From contig JAQYWL010000263.1 of NCBI GenBank assembly GCA_030145035.1, forward strand, positions 1-7,542: a stretch of DNA of 7,542 nucleotides, given 5' to 3'. A program made the position numbers and the translations under genes. The stretch is from Desulfobacteria bacterium. Its GTDB lineage: Bacteria; Desulfobacterota; Desulfobacteria; Desulfobacterales; C00003060. The notes below the pieces were generated by a model. The model was given only the letters and a program-made list of their open reading frames with translations. It ran no database searches and had not been told where the DNA came from. Of the stretch, positions 1 to 7,158 are shown in pieces (position 1 is the first letter of the stretch; each line of letters starts with the position of its first letter).

Positions 1-50
1 GAATTTATGGTGTTTTCCGCATATATACAAGCCTGTAAACCATAAAATCA

Positions 51-513
51 ATGGGCATTAAGGAGGAGGTACTGGAGAAGCAAGGCATAAAGGTAATTGT
101 AGAGATGCCTCTTGGCATCCCGGCTCAGGCATTGCATGACCTTGCGGAGAAGCATGACGTAGCGGCGATTATCATCGGTTCACACGGCTGGGGCGTTAGG
201 GAGCGTTCCCTCAAAATTGTTGTAAATCACCCAGCGGCCGGTGCTCCTTGCTCACACAAAGTTGCTCAAAAATAAAGAGGAATGCCTGCGGAAGTGTCGA
301 AACATCTTTGCTCATGTCATTTATCCCTCTGATTTTTCCGATACGGCTGAAAGGGCGTTCACCCGCCTTGAAACCGTAGTAAGCGCCATGAAATGTGCGG
401 TAACTCTGATGCGTGTGCGGGAACACGCTCAGGCGCTACCGCACCTTGCCCATCGTTTGGAAGAGTTGCGATATCTTGATTCAACGCGGCTGGAACGGAT
501 GAAGATTCGTTGA
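51..513 (+). pseudogene. decayed tandem universal stress protein (UspA family) gene, frameshifted and truncated at both ends
   Basis: Two reading frames together resemble a tandem-domain universal stress protein (small cytoplasmic nucleotide-binding stress proteins). The first (51-275) holds the second half of a Usp domain, including 'GIPAQALHDLAEKHDVAAIIIGSHG', whose IIIGSHG corresponds to the family's ATP-loop G-x2-G. The second frame, read from about 226, gives 'QRPVLLAHTKLL', then 'VIYPSDFSDTAERAF', the typical start of a second Usp domain, and stops at 511-513. Joining them needs a net +1 frame change near 222-233; about five residues of the usual loop are also absent there, so a deletion of about 14 bp would fit as well as a one-base insertion. 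Domain 1 lacks its beginning (stops in all three frames within bases 36-61). Domain 2 ends after about 65 residues, roughly half the usual 140. The conserved Gly-Ser after the ATP loop is replaced by Lys-Ile. Family assignment is firm; 'pseudogene' is inferred from the breaks, and sequencing error could explain the frameshift but not both truncations. Confidence 0.75.
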
Positions 514-523
514 GCTTAAGTAC

Positions 524-529
524 AGGAGG
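524..529 (+). promoter_or_regulatory. ribosome-binding site of the Fe-S protein gene
   Basis: AGGAGG lies six bases before the ATG at 536, an optimal Shine-Dalgarno sequence and spacing. It fixes the start of the Fe-S protein gene and shows that the gene kept its translation signal although the preceding gene is broken right up to it. Confidence 0.8.
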
Positions 530-535
530 AAAGTT

Positions 536-1054
536 ATGCTGCTTAAAAACTATACCAAAGAAATTTCCAGACCGGAATGCAATCCAAGTTTTCAATCCGT
601 GCACTGCATCGCCCACCTGTCCGAAGATATCAAAGAAGTGCTCCCCTATCTGAATACCGTACTTGGCGGGTTTTCGTATACAAAGGAGCCTCCGTCTGTG
701 GCTTTTAAGGTACATGGCAAACTTATTACCGTGTATCCTCGAAAGATCGCGATCAATGCGCTTAAGGACGAAGCAGAGGCAGATAAGATTCTGGAATGGC
801 TCAAAGGGGAAATCAATGCGGCCTGGGAAAAACGGGCAGAGATCGAACCTAAGTATGAGGCTGCACCAAAACCCAAGGTAATGGAAATACTCAGACTATT
901 ACCCAAAACCAACTGCCGGGAATGCGGCCGGCCCACCTGCATGGTTTTTGCCGCACAGGTGGCAGAAGGAGCAAAAGGCGCCGAAGATTGCCCACCGCTT
1001 GATGAGAAAGATAAACAAAAGCTGAAGGAATACCTTGGGCAATTCACATTGTGA
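536..1054 (+). CDS. small 4Fe-4S cluster protein with PF04060-type (FeS) C-terminal domain
   Basis: A 172-residue soluble protein with no signal peptide or membrane segment, so probably cytoplasmic. Residues 116-155 carry 'EILRLLPKTNCRECGRPTC' followed by Cys152, giving C127-x2-C130-x4-C135-x16-C152. This is the four-cysteine pattern of the 'Putative Fe-S cluster' domain also found at the N-terminus of the corrinoid iron-sulfur protein large subunit of CO dehydrogenase/acetyl-CoA synthase and in some electron-transfer proteins. It most likely binds one [4Fe-4S] cluster. The N-terminal 110 residues form a separate domain ('EVLPYLNTVLGGFSY', 'GKLITVYPRKIAINAL') of a kind I associate with stand-alone Fe-S proteins of anaerobes, without known function; Cys15 and Cys24 lie in it. 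The start is supported by AGGAGG six bases upstream. The gene looks complete but sits between gene remnants. Its electron partner and role are unknown; a redox role is inference. Confidence 0.85.
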   Translation: MLLKNYTKEISRPECNPSFQSVHCIAHLSEDIKEVLPYLNTVLGGFSYTKEPPSVAFKVHGKLITVYPRKIAINALKDEAEADKILEWLKGEINAAWEKRAEIEPKYEAAPKPKVMEILRLLPKTNCRECGRPTCMVFAAQVAEGAKGAEDCPPLDEKDKQKLKEYLGQFTL

Positions 1055-1194
1055 ATGTCACCAATCCTCTTGCAAAGGTGACCCATGAGGCCGCGATTGG
1101 AAGTGTTGATAAAAGACAACTTGAAACCCTAATGGCACACGGTCTAACACCTGAAGAGGCGGTGGATGTTATTGTAAAAGGCGTGCTCAGGTGA
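1051..1194 (+). pseudogene. C-terminal remnant of a SufB/SufD-family Fe-S assembly protein
   Basis: A 47-codon frame from GTG 1051, overlapping the previous stop codon (GTGA), reads 'NVTNPLAKVTHEAAIGSVDK' then 'LETLMAHGLTPEEAVDVIVK' and ends 'GVLR'. This is the characteristic end of SufB/SufD proteins, the scaffold components of the SUF Fe-S cluster assembly complex (SufBCD): HEAAIG followed by a helix with LMxRGL and EEAxxxIVKG. A complete protein would have several hundred more residues upstream, but that space is occupied by the Fe-S protein gene in another frame, so the body of the gene is missing. It looks like a remnant joined to the Fe-S gene by a deletion or rearrangement with a breakpoint near 1045-1052. 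The GTG placement could still let it be translated by coupling as a tiny peptide, but such a piece would lack the SufBD core helix. Family call is confident; non-functionality is inferred. Confidence 0.75.
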
Positions 1195-1210
1195 AAAACA
1201 GATGAGGTAA

Positions 1211-1333
1211 AAAATAGATAAAGGAGCCCGTGGATCTGTAAATAATGCCGGGCTTGCAGTAGGGCTGCCCTTTTTGGCCTGGGGTTTTAGATTTTCTTTG
1301 ACAACAACGGCCATGATATTCGGACTGTTATGA
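1211..1333 (+). other. unassigned hydrophobic open frame without a start codon, possible gene remnant
   Basis: The gap between the SufB/D tail and the efflux operon contains one frame, open from a stop at 1208-1210 to TGA 1331-1333, that encodes about 40 residues including 'GLAVGLPFLAWGFRFSL' and 'TTTAMIFGLL'. This would form one or one and a half hydrophobic helices, like the end of a membrane protein. There is no usable in-frame ATG or GTG with a ribosome-binding site, and I do not recognise the family. Given the other remnants just upstream it may be another truncated gene end, but a frame this short could be open by chance. No convincing promoter was found in the interval although the efflux operon probably needs one here. 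Confidence 0.25.
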
Positions 1334-1346
1334 AGGTTAATTGGGA

Positions 1347-2768
1347 ATGAAAACTCTCGGACGAATACTGATCTGCATTCTGCTGATGGCTACGATAGGA
1401 TGTGCAGTCCGGCGGCCTGCAAAACCTTACAGGTTGATTGGGCCTTCATCTATGGCGCGCGTTACAACGCCGGTGTCCCAGCCGGTTGAGGCTAACAAAG
1501 TCGTACACGGTCCGCTTACGCTGGAGCAAAGTATTGAAATTGCGCTGGCAAACAATCCTGACATCGGGGCCGGAACATGGGCTGTCCATGCGGCCAGGGC
1601 GCAACGAGATGAGGCGGCTGGTCAGCGCTGGCCGAGTCTTCTCGCCACAGGCAGCGCGACCCGTCACCTTGACAATCAGCGGTTGGTGCCCGCACGGGGA
1701 CCAGGAGAGCCCGGAACGTTCAGCGATGATATCTTTGGCGGGGATTTGCTGGTTAAGATGCCTGTCTTTACCGGTGGGCGAATCACAAGCAATATCAGGG
1801 CGGCCGAACTCCTCCAGCAAGCCGTCGAGCATCGCCTTGTTCGTATACGCAAAGAATTGGTCTTCAACGTCTCCAGCGTCTTTTACGCCATACTGGGGCA
1901 GCGACGTGTTATTGAATCACTGGTGTTTTCCCGGAAAGTTTTGGAAGAACATCGCAATCGGGTGATAGACCTTATGGCCGTCAAAAAAGCGGCCAGGGTG
2001 GACTTGCTCCGTGTGGAGGTCAGGCTGGCGGATCTTCAACAGAAGCTGATACGTGAAAAGAACCTTCTTGCCATTCAACATCGCCTGTTGGGGAATCTGT
2101 TGGGTGTTGAAAGCGGGAGTACACCTATCGAGGTAAAAGGTGAACTCCGATTAAGAGAGATCGAGGAGAATCTGAATGCAAATATAGGCATGGCCTATGC
2201 CGCCAGGGCGGATTACCAGGCCGCCCTGGCCGGTCTCGCAGCCCAGGCAGAACGGGTGGATACCGCTTTTGCCGGTCACTGGCCAACCGCGTGGCTGGGT
2301 GGATCTTACGGGGGAAGGTGGGCCCCGGGTTCTTCTCTAAAGCAAAGCGGGGCGGATGATTCGGAAGATGTCGGCCGCGTAGGCATCACTGTTGATATTC
2401 CGATCTTCGAGGGCGGAAGAACAGACGCCCGGGTTCGGGAGGAACGATCCAAGCTGGCCGCAGCACGGGAATATCTTCGGAAGTTGGAACTCAAGATTCG
2501 TTTCGATGTGGAAACGGCCCTACTTAGTATAAGCGCCAATCGTGAGCGAGTGCGTGCCACGGAAAAAGCGATCGAACAGGCAAAGGAATCTCTTCGGATT
2601 GAACAACAAAAATACGCTTTGGGCAAGGGCTCAATCACGGATGTCCTCGATGCGCAGTCGGCTCTGCTTGACGCTCAAACGAGCTACTATCGGGCACTGG
2701 CCGATTACAATACGTCCATCGGCGAACTGCGCCTTGCCGTAGGAGAAAGGATAGGAGTGGAGAAGTGA
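1347..2768 (+). CDS. outer-membrane efflux protein of an RND tripartite system (TolC/OprM-type, OEP family), lipoprotein
   Basis: A 473-residue protein matching the usual 450-490 of OprM/CusC-type outer-membrane factors, which trimerise into a channel across the outer membrane and periplasm. The N-terminus (MKTLGRILICILLMATIGC) is a lipoprotein signal peptide with Cys19 as the lipidation site, though Thr at -3 makes the lipobox imperfect; Ala after the Cys favours the outer membrane. Two OEP (PF02321) repeats follow: the first from 'LTLEQSIEIALANNPDI' (about 57-73), with 'VKMPVFTGGRI' near 135-145; the second in the C-terminal half, with 'ITVDIPIFEGGRTDARVREE' and the closing 'YALGKGSITDVLDAQSALLD' helix. 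The paired 'P(V/I)F.GGR' motifs are a hallmark of the repeat. ATG 1347 is chosen over TTG 1341 because it gives a normal signal peptide and AAGG lies at 1333-1336. It overlaps the next gene by four bases. Partners are the adaptor and pump downstream. Confidence 0.93.
   Translation: MKTLGRILICILLMATIGCAVRRPAKPYRLIGPSSMARVTTPVSQPVEANKVVHGPLTLEQSIEIALANNPDIGAGTWAVHAARAQRDEAAGQRWPSLLATGSATRHLDNQRLVPARGPGEPGTFSDDIFGGDLLVKMPVFTGGRITSNIRAAELLQQAVEHRLVRIRKELVFNVSSVFYAILGQRRVIESLVFSRKVLEEHRNRVIDLMAVKKAARVDLLRVEVRLADLQQKLIREKNLLAIQHRLLGNLLGVESGSTPIEVKGELRLREIEENLNANIGMAYAARADYQAALAGLAAQAERVDTAFAGHWPTAWLGGSYGGRWAPGSSLKQSGADDSEDVGRVGITVDIPIFEGGRTDARVREERSKLAAAREYLRKLELKIRFDVETALLSISANRERVRATEKAIEQAKESLRIEQQKYALGKGSITDVLDAQSALLDAQTSYYRALADYNTSIGELRLAVGERIGVEK
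2753..2757 (+). promoter_or_regulatory. ribosome-binding site deciding the GTG start of the adaptor gene
   Basis: AGGAG inside the last codons of the outer-membrane factor gene lies seven bases before GTG 2765. It supports that non-ATG start, which is the only one giving a complete lipoprotein signal peptide. The GTGA overlap with the upstream stop suggests translational coupling. Confidence 0.65.
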
Positions 2769-4054
2769 AGCGATTTTCGGTTATCAGCGCAAGTGTCGCC
2801 ATGTTGTTCCTGATCTGGTTCACCGGTTGCAAATCAGCTGTATCCGACACCAACCAGGGGAAAGAAAGGAAGCCGCCTCTGGTCAAGGCGCTATCCGCCA
2901 GGGAGGATACAATCGCGCAACTCCTGGAGACCACGGGAGAAGTGGTCGCCACAAAGGCGGTCACTATCAGGGCGACGGTAGAGGGTCCCATCGTATTCTG
3001 TCCATGGCGTGAAGGGGACCGTGTAGAAAAGGCGGGCCAAAAGATCATCGAAATCAACCGTCCGCTGTATCAGGAGGAGGTGAAGGTTGCTGCTGCTGCG
3101 CTGGCCGTTGCCAGGACAAAGCTCGAAGATCTCAAAGCAGGAACCCGCCCCGAAGAAATTGCTCAGGCCAAAGAGAGTGTAAAGCGGCTTGAGGAGTGCG
3201 CCGGCTTTACCAAAAGCGACATGGAACGTATTGCAAAACTCGTCGAAAGCGGCGGGCTTGCCGGTGAAGATGTCGAAAAAGCTCGTGTCGCTTACGTGAA
3301 GTGCCGGACAGATCTTGCATCCGCCCTCCAGCGCCTTGGCATGGTTGAAGCAGGACCCACAAAAACCGCCGTGGCCATTCAGGATGCCCTGGTAAAGGAG
3401 GCGGCAGCAAAACTTTCCCTGGCCGAAGCCATGCTCTCAGAATGCACCATTAACGCTCCGTTTGCAGGGATTATCAACCGGGTCTATGTCCGGCCGGGTG
3501 ACCTGGCCACGGCAAAGGCTCCCTTTCTGGAGATGTTTGAAGCATCTTCCCTGATGATTCGTTTTGCGGTTCCCGAGTCGGAAGCGACTACCGTTCATAA
3601 AGGGATGAACGCGGTGGTGGTCCTGGATGCCTACCCCGACCGGACTTTCAACGCCACGATTCGTCGCGTCTATCCGGAACTCGATCGCGTCACGCGCACG
3701 CGAACAGTTGAGGCGACACTAAGGGATGATGCGACCTTGGCGCCCGGCATGTTCGCCCGGGTTTCGATCCTGATGAAGACGGTCGAAAATGCCGTTGTTC
3801 TTCCCGATAGCGCCATCCTGACTACCCCGCAGGGAGACAAGGTCGTCTTTGTTGTAACGAACAATACAGCTTTAATGAAGAAAGTTAAGATCGGCATAGA
3901 ACAAGGTCATAGCGTTCAACTTTTGGAAGGGGTTAAGCCGGATGAAATAGTTGTGGTCACTGGCAATGAGAACCTCAAAAACGGGATGAAAGTCCGTATT
4001 CCAAAAGCAAAAGAGCCCGGTGAAGTTGTGAAAAGTGAGGATAAATTTCAATGA
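2765..4054 (+). CDS. periplasmic adaptor (membrane fusion protein) of an RND efflux system, HlyD/AcrA family lipoprotein
   Basis: A 429-residue adaptor that would link the inner-membrane pump to the outer-membrane channel. Domains in order: lipoprotein-type signal peptide ending 'FTGC' (Cys22; Phe at -3 is atypical); first half of the lipoyl/barrel-sandwich domain at about 66-98 ('VEGPIVFCPWREGDRVEKAG'); a long alpha-helical hairpin at about 100-225 containing 'AGTRPEEIAQAKESVKRLEE'; the second lipoyl half 'INAPFAGIINRVYVRPGDL' at about 229-247; a beta-barrel (about 260-340, 'LAPGMFARVSILM'); and a membrane-proximal domain to about 415. The hairpin is longer than in AcrA, as in HlyD-like adaptors. 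Four cysteines besides the lipid Cys (79, 145, 180, 227) are unusual for a periplasmic adaptor. The GTG start is set by AGGAG at 2753 and the signal peptide. It overlaps its neighbours by four bases on each side, so all three genes are one operon. Confidence 0.93.
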   Translation: MKRFSVISASVAMLFLIWFTGCKSAVSDTNQGKERKPPLVKALSAREDTIAQLLETTGEVVATKAVTIRATVEGPIVFCPWREGDRVEKAGQKIIEINRPLYQEEVKVAAAALAVARTKLEDLKAGTRPEEIAQAKESVKRLEECAGFTKSDMERIAKLVESGGLAGEDVEKARVAYVKCRTDLASALQRLGMVEAGPTKTAVAIQDALVKEAAAKLSLAEAMLSECTINAPFAGIINRVYVRPGDLATAKAPFLEMFEASSLMIRFAVPESEATTVHKGMNAVVVLDAYPDRTFNATIRRVYPELDRVTRTRTVEATLRDDATLAPGMFARVSILMKTVENAVVLPDSAILTTPQGDKVVFVVTNNTALMKKVKIGIEQGHSVQLLEGVKPDEIVVVTGNENLKNGMKVRIPKAKEPGEVVKSEDKFQ

Positions 4055-7000
4055 GAATCACTGCAGCCGCCATAAAACGTCCGGTTGCCGCCACGGTTCT
4101 CATGGTTGCGGTCTTCGCCATCGGATTATTCAGCCTTATGCGGCTGGATGTGAATTATCTGCCCGAGATCACCTATCCAATGATCAAGGTTCACATCTGG
4201 TGGAGTGGCGCCACCCCAGACGAGATAGAGACAAATATCGCTGAGCCGATCGAGCGCGTTCTCGCTACCGTGGATAATCTTGACTACCTTCAATCCTCCA
4301 GTCTTGAAGGAATGTACACTCTGTTGGTTAATTTTCTGTACGGAGTTGACGTGGATGATGCCTACCAGGATGTGATAGCTGCTATGGGACGCGCAGCAAG
4401 GAAGCTTCCTCAAGATATGGATCCGCCGGTAATCATCAAGGCGGACCCGTCTCAGCTCCCGGTGATGCAGGTCACCCTCTCCTCTGACCATCGGGACCTG
4501 GTGTGGCTTAGAGAATGGGCAGACAACTGGCTCACGGATCGACTGACGGCCGTTCCAGGAACGGCCGGTGTGGAGGTAGTGGGTGGACTGAAAAGAGAAA
4601 TCCGGGTGCATCTCGACCCGCAACGCCTCTTGGCCTATCACCTGACGTCGGCTAAAATTGCAAAAACTTTGCATGAAGAAAACCGGGAAATGTTTGCTGG
4701 ACGCGTTATGGTGGAAACCCGCGAGATCATCGCCAGAACCATGGGCGAATTCGAGAGCATCGAGGAAATCAACAATGTGGTCGTAGCCCGAGGCCCGAAC
4801 GGCGAAAAGGTTTACCTGAAAGATGTCGCTTCGGTCGAAGATTCTCACGAAGAGATGCGGGTCAACACCCGCTTTAACGGAAAGTCCTGTGTGAAGTTGA
4901 ACATCCTCAAGCAGGCCGAGGCAAACACTGTAACGGTAGCTCAAGCCGTGAAAAAGCGGCTTGATCATCTCCGCCGCGACATCCCCGGAGATATCCGATT
5001 CGGCTATGTGGAAAATCAGGGTGATTACGTTATGGGCGCGATCAAAAGCGTCCGGAACTCCGCTATCCTTGCTGCAATATTGGTCATTATTGTGGTCTAT
5101 CTTTTTCTGGGCAACTGGCGGCAGGTCCTGGTTATGATGGTCGCCCTGCCTGTTACTCTATTGGCCAACTTCTTTGTAATGAAGATGTTTGGATTCTCCG
5201 TTAACTTATTCTCTTTAGGCGGACTGGTCGTCGCGCTTGGTATCATCCTGGATAACTCCATCGTGGTGCTCGAAAACATCACCCGCCTCAAGGACAAGGG
5301 AACAGCAGATTATGCCCTGATGGGAACCGGGCAAGTTGGCTCGGCGATCATGGCCGCGACCCTGACGTTTCTGGCGATCTTTCTGCCGTTTCTTTTCGTG
5401 CCGGGACTGGCCTCACTCCTCTTCAAGGAACTCGTGCTGGTAGTTGCCGGTATTGTGGTTATTTCTCTTATCGTTGCCGTGACGCTAACCCCCATGTTGA
5501 CGGAGCGACTGCTGCGGAAGGAAAGGTTGGGACGTCTTTCGCTTGCGGCTCGAATCTTTGATTCCGTAATCGGGCGGCTGAGGGACGCTTACTCGCGTCT
5601 GTTGCGTGTTTGTTTGCGGGTGAAATGGCTCGTTGTCGTTGTCACCGTGGCAATATTTGCTGCGGGGCTTTGGCTGGCCACCCTTGTTGGATCAGAATTT
5701 CTGCCCAAGGTGGATGACGGCCGGGTCATGGTTAAGGTAAAGATGCCCAGCGGAACCGCGGTTGGCGAAGTGGATCGGATACTGGCCCAACTTGAGGCAA
5801 AGCTCCAGGGAATGCCTGAGATCGAAAGTATTTTCTCACTGGCTGGAGGCAAGGTGTGGGGCTTGTATACGTACGAGATCGCCAATGAAGGGGAACTCGA
5901 CATCCAGCTTGTCCCAAAGGCCAGACGCAAGATATCGACACAGGAATTCATTCAGAAGATCAAGCCTCTGGTGAAAACGGTTCCTGCTCCGGGGGGTAAA
6001 ATTCCCGTAATGCAAATGAAGGTCAAGGGCATTCGAAAAGTCGGTCAGCAGGAAGTCGAGGTAAAGGTCAAGGGGACCGAGATCGTTCCTATCTTCGAGT
6101 TCGCAGGCCACGTGGCTGATAAGCTGAACGAAAGTGCGGGGATCACCAATGTCAATATATCAATGGACATGACCAAGCCGGAGTATCGAATATATATTGA
6201 CCGGGCCAGGGCCTCCTCGCTGGGAGTCTCTGTTGGTAAAGTGGCCTCAACGCTTCGGGCGCTGATTCATGGCGTCGTGTTCACCCAGTACAGAGAGGGA
6301 GCCGAATACTACGATATCCGGGTCATGGTTCCCAAGGCGCAAATCACCAGCAAAACGGATCTGGAGAACCTCGTCCTTGAAAACGATCGTGGAAACCCAA
6401 TGTATCTTCGCGACATTGCTGAAGTTCGCCGGGCGGTAGGCCCGGTGGAAATCATCAGAGAAGACCAAGCTAAAGAGGTCATTGTTCGGGCCGACGCAGC
6501 GGGCATCAGCGTGGGTGAGGCCGTTGCCAGGGCTGAAGATGTTGTAGCCAGCCTGGATCGGCCAGCCGGCGTTCAATACGAAATGGGCGGCCAGGCCCGG
6601 ATGATGGCTGAGAACCGACGGACAATGGGTCTGATTATCATATTCGCGGCCCTGTTTGCCTACGTCGTTCTCGCCATTCAGTTCGAGTCGTTTCTGCTGC
6701 CGCTGTTGATCATGTTGAATGTTCCATTCGCCCTGGCCGGGGCATTCCTTGCGCTGTTTGTAACTAATACCCCGATAGGTGTTACCGTCTTGATAGGCCT
6801 CGTCGTGATGATGGGCGGCATTATATCGCAGGGCGTTGTGCTTCTCGCCCTGGCGGAGGCTTATCGCAAGGATGGTCATAAGCCCTTGGAGGCAATTTTG
6901 CGCGCTGCTCCGATTCGGGTTCGCCCAATCCTGATGACACAGCTAACCACGGTTCTGGGGATAGTTCCATTGGCCCTTAATCTGGGCGAGGGGGGCGACA

Positions 7001-7125
7001 TGCTCCAGCCGATGGCCATCGCGGTCATAGGCGGGCTTTTATATTCGCTGGTCCTTACGCTCTTCTTCCTCCCTGCGACCTATGCGCTGGTTAGTCGCAA
7101 ACCGGAGGCCAAGTGTGTATCATAA
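4051..7125 (+). CDS. RND-superfamily efflux pump, inner-membrane permease (AcrB/ACR_tran family)
   Basis: A 1024-residue proton-driven pump, close to the usual 1020-1050. It shows the duplicated RND layout: TM1 (about 10-32), a large periplasmic domain, TM2-6 (about 339-490), TM7 (about 527-547), a second periplasmic domain and TM8-12 (about 859-1015). Recognisable motifs are 'RPVAATVLM', 'PEITYPMIKV', 'GATPDEIETNIAEPIE', 'LGIILDNSIVVLENI' (TM4), and 'RVRPILMTQLTTVLGIVPLA' (TM11 region). Against AcrB by eye, the proton-relay positions read D401 (=D407), N402 (=D408), S926 (=K940), R956 (=R971) and T963 (=T978), so the second Asp and the Lys are replaced. The CusA-type TM4 and methionine relay are not evident, so this is closer to HAE-type than to heavy-metal RND pumps. 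Substrate unknown. ATG 4051 overlaps the adaptor stop as ATGA. ArsM, 33 bp downstream, makes a metalloid role possible but unproven. Confidence 0.93.
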   Translation: MRITAAAIKRPVAATVLMVAVFAIGLFSLMRLDVNYLPEITYPMIKVHIWWSGATPDEIETNIAEPIERVLATVDNLDYLQSSSLEGMYTLLVNFLYGVDVDDAYQDVIAAMGRAARKLPQDMDPPVIIKADPSQLPVMQVTLSSDHRDLVWLREWADNWLTDRLTAVPGTAGVEVVGGLKREIRVHLDPQRLLAYHLTSAKIAKTLHEENREMFAGRVMVETREIIARTMGEFESIEEINNVVVARGPNGEKVYLKDVASVEDSHEEMRVNTRFNGKSCVKLNILKQAEANTVTVAQAVKKRLDHLRRDIPGDIRFGYVENQGDYVMGAIKSVRNSAILAAILVIIVVYLFLGNWRQVLVMMVALPVTLLANFFVMKMFGFSVNLFSLGGLVVALGIILDNSIVVLENITRLKDKGTADYALMGTGQVGSAIMAATLTFLAIFLPFLFVPGLASLLFKELVLVVAGIVVISLIVAVTLTPMLTERLLRKERLGRLSLAARIFDSVIGRLRDAYSRLLRVCLRVKWLVVVVTVAIFAAGLWLATLVGSEFLPKVDDGRVMVKVKMPSGTAVGEVDRILAQLEAKLQGMPEIESIFSLAGGKVWGLYTYEIANEGELDIQLVPKARRKISTQEFIQKIKPLVKTVPAPGGKIPVMQMKVKGIRKVGQQEVEVKVKGTEIVPIFEFAGHVADKLNESAGITNVNISMDMTKPEYRIYIDRARASSLGVSVGKVASTLRALIHGVVFTQYREGAEYYDIRVMVPKAQITSKTDLENLVLENDRGNPMYLRDIAEVRRAVGPVEIIREDQAKEVIVRADAAGISVGEAVARAEDVVASLDRPAGVQYEMGGQARMMAENRRTMGLIIIFAALFAYVVLAIQFESFLLPLLIMLNVPFALAGAFLALFVTNTPIGVTVLIGLVVMMGGIISQGVVLLALAEAYRKDGHKPLEAILRAAPIRVRPILMTQLTTVLGIVPLALNLGEGGDMLQPMAIAVIGGLLYSLVLTLFFLPATYALVSRKPEAKCVS

Positions 7126-7146
7126 TGGAAGGTTATTTTCTTAATT

Positions 7147-7154
7147 AAAGGAGG
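7147..7154 (+). promoter_or_regulatory. strong ribosome-binding site of arsM
   Basis: AAAGGAGG lies four bases before ATG 7159. It is a near-perfect Shine-Dalgarno sequence, stronger than those of the efflux genes, so ArsM may be made at a higher level than its upstream neighbours if co-transcribed. No hairpin terminator is visible in 7126-7146, which is short and AT-rich. Confidence 0.75.
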
Positions 7155-7158
7155 AAAT

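Noticed and set aside
646..1119. 157-codon reverse-strand open frame over the Fe-S protein gene
   Set aside because: It is antisense to a well-supported gene with recognisable motifs, and its serine-rich translation resembles no family.
1226..1253. Inverted repeat GCCCG...CGGGC
   Set aside because: Five-base stem with a loop of 18 or more; expected by chance at this GC content.
1250..1275. Possible rho-independent terminator: GCAG/CTGC stem followed by TTTTT
   Set aside because: The stem is only four pairs plus two after a bulge, too weak to call, although the T-tract is suggestive.
1298..1331. TTGACA at 1298-1303, a perfect -35 hexamer upstream of the efflux operon
   Set aside because: No -10 hexamer lies at 16-18 bp; GATATT is 11 bp and TGTTAT 22 bp away, so a standard sigma-70 promoter is not supported.
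4126..4968. 280-codon reverse-strand open frame within the RND pump gene
   Set aside because: It is a long shadow frame of a clear pump gene; His-rich translation, no domain and no ribosome-binding site.
6429..6445. CCGGGC/GCCCGG hairpin in the RND gene
   Set aside because: Short six-pair stem in GC-rich coding sequence; not distinguishable from chance.
6247..6879. 210-codon reverse-strand open frame within the RND pump gene
   Set aside because: Shadow of the pump coding sequence; composition is not protein-like and no motif is seen.
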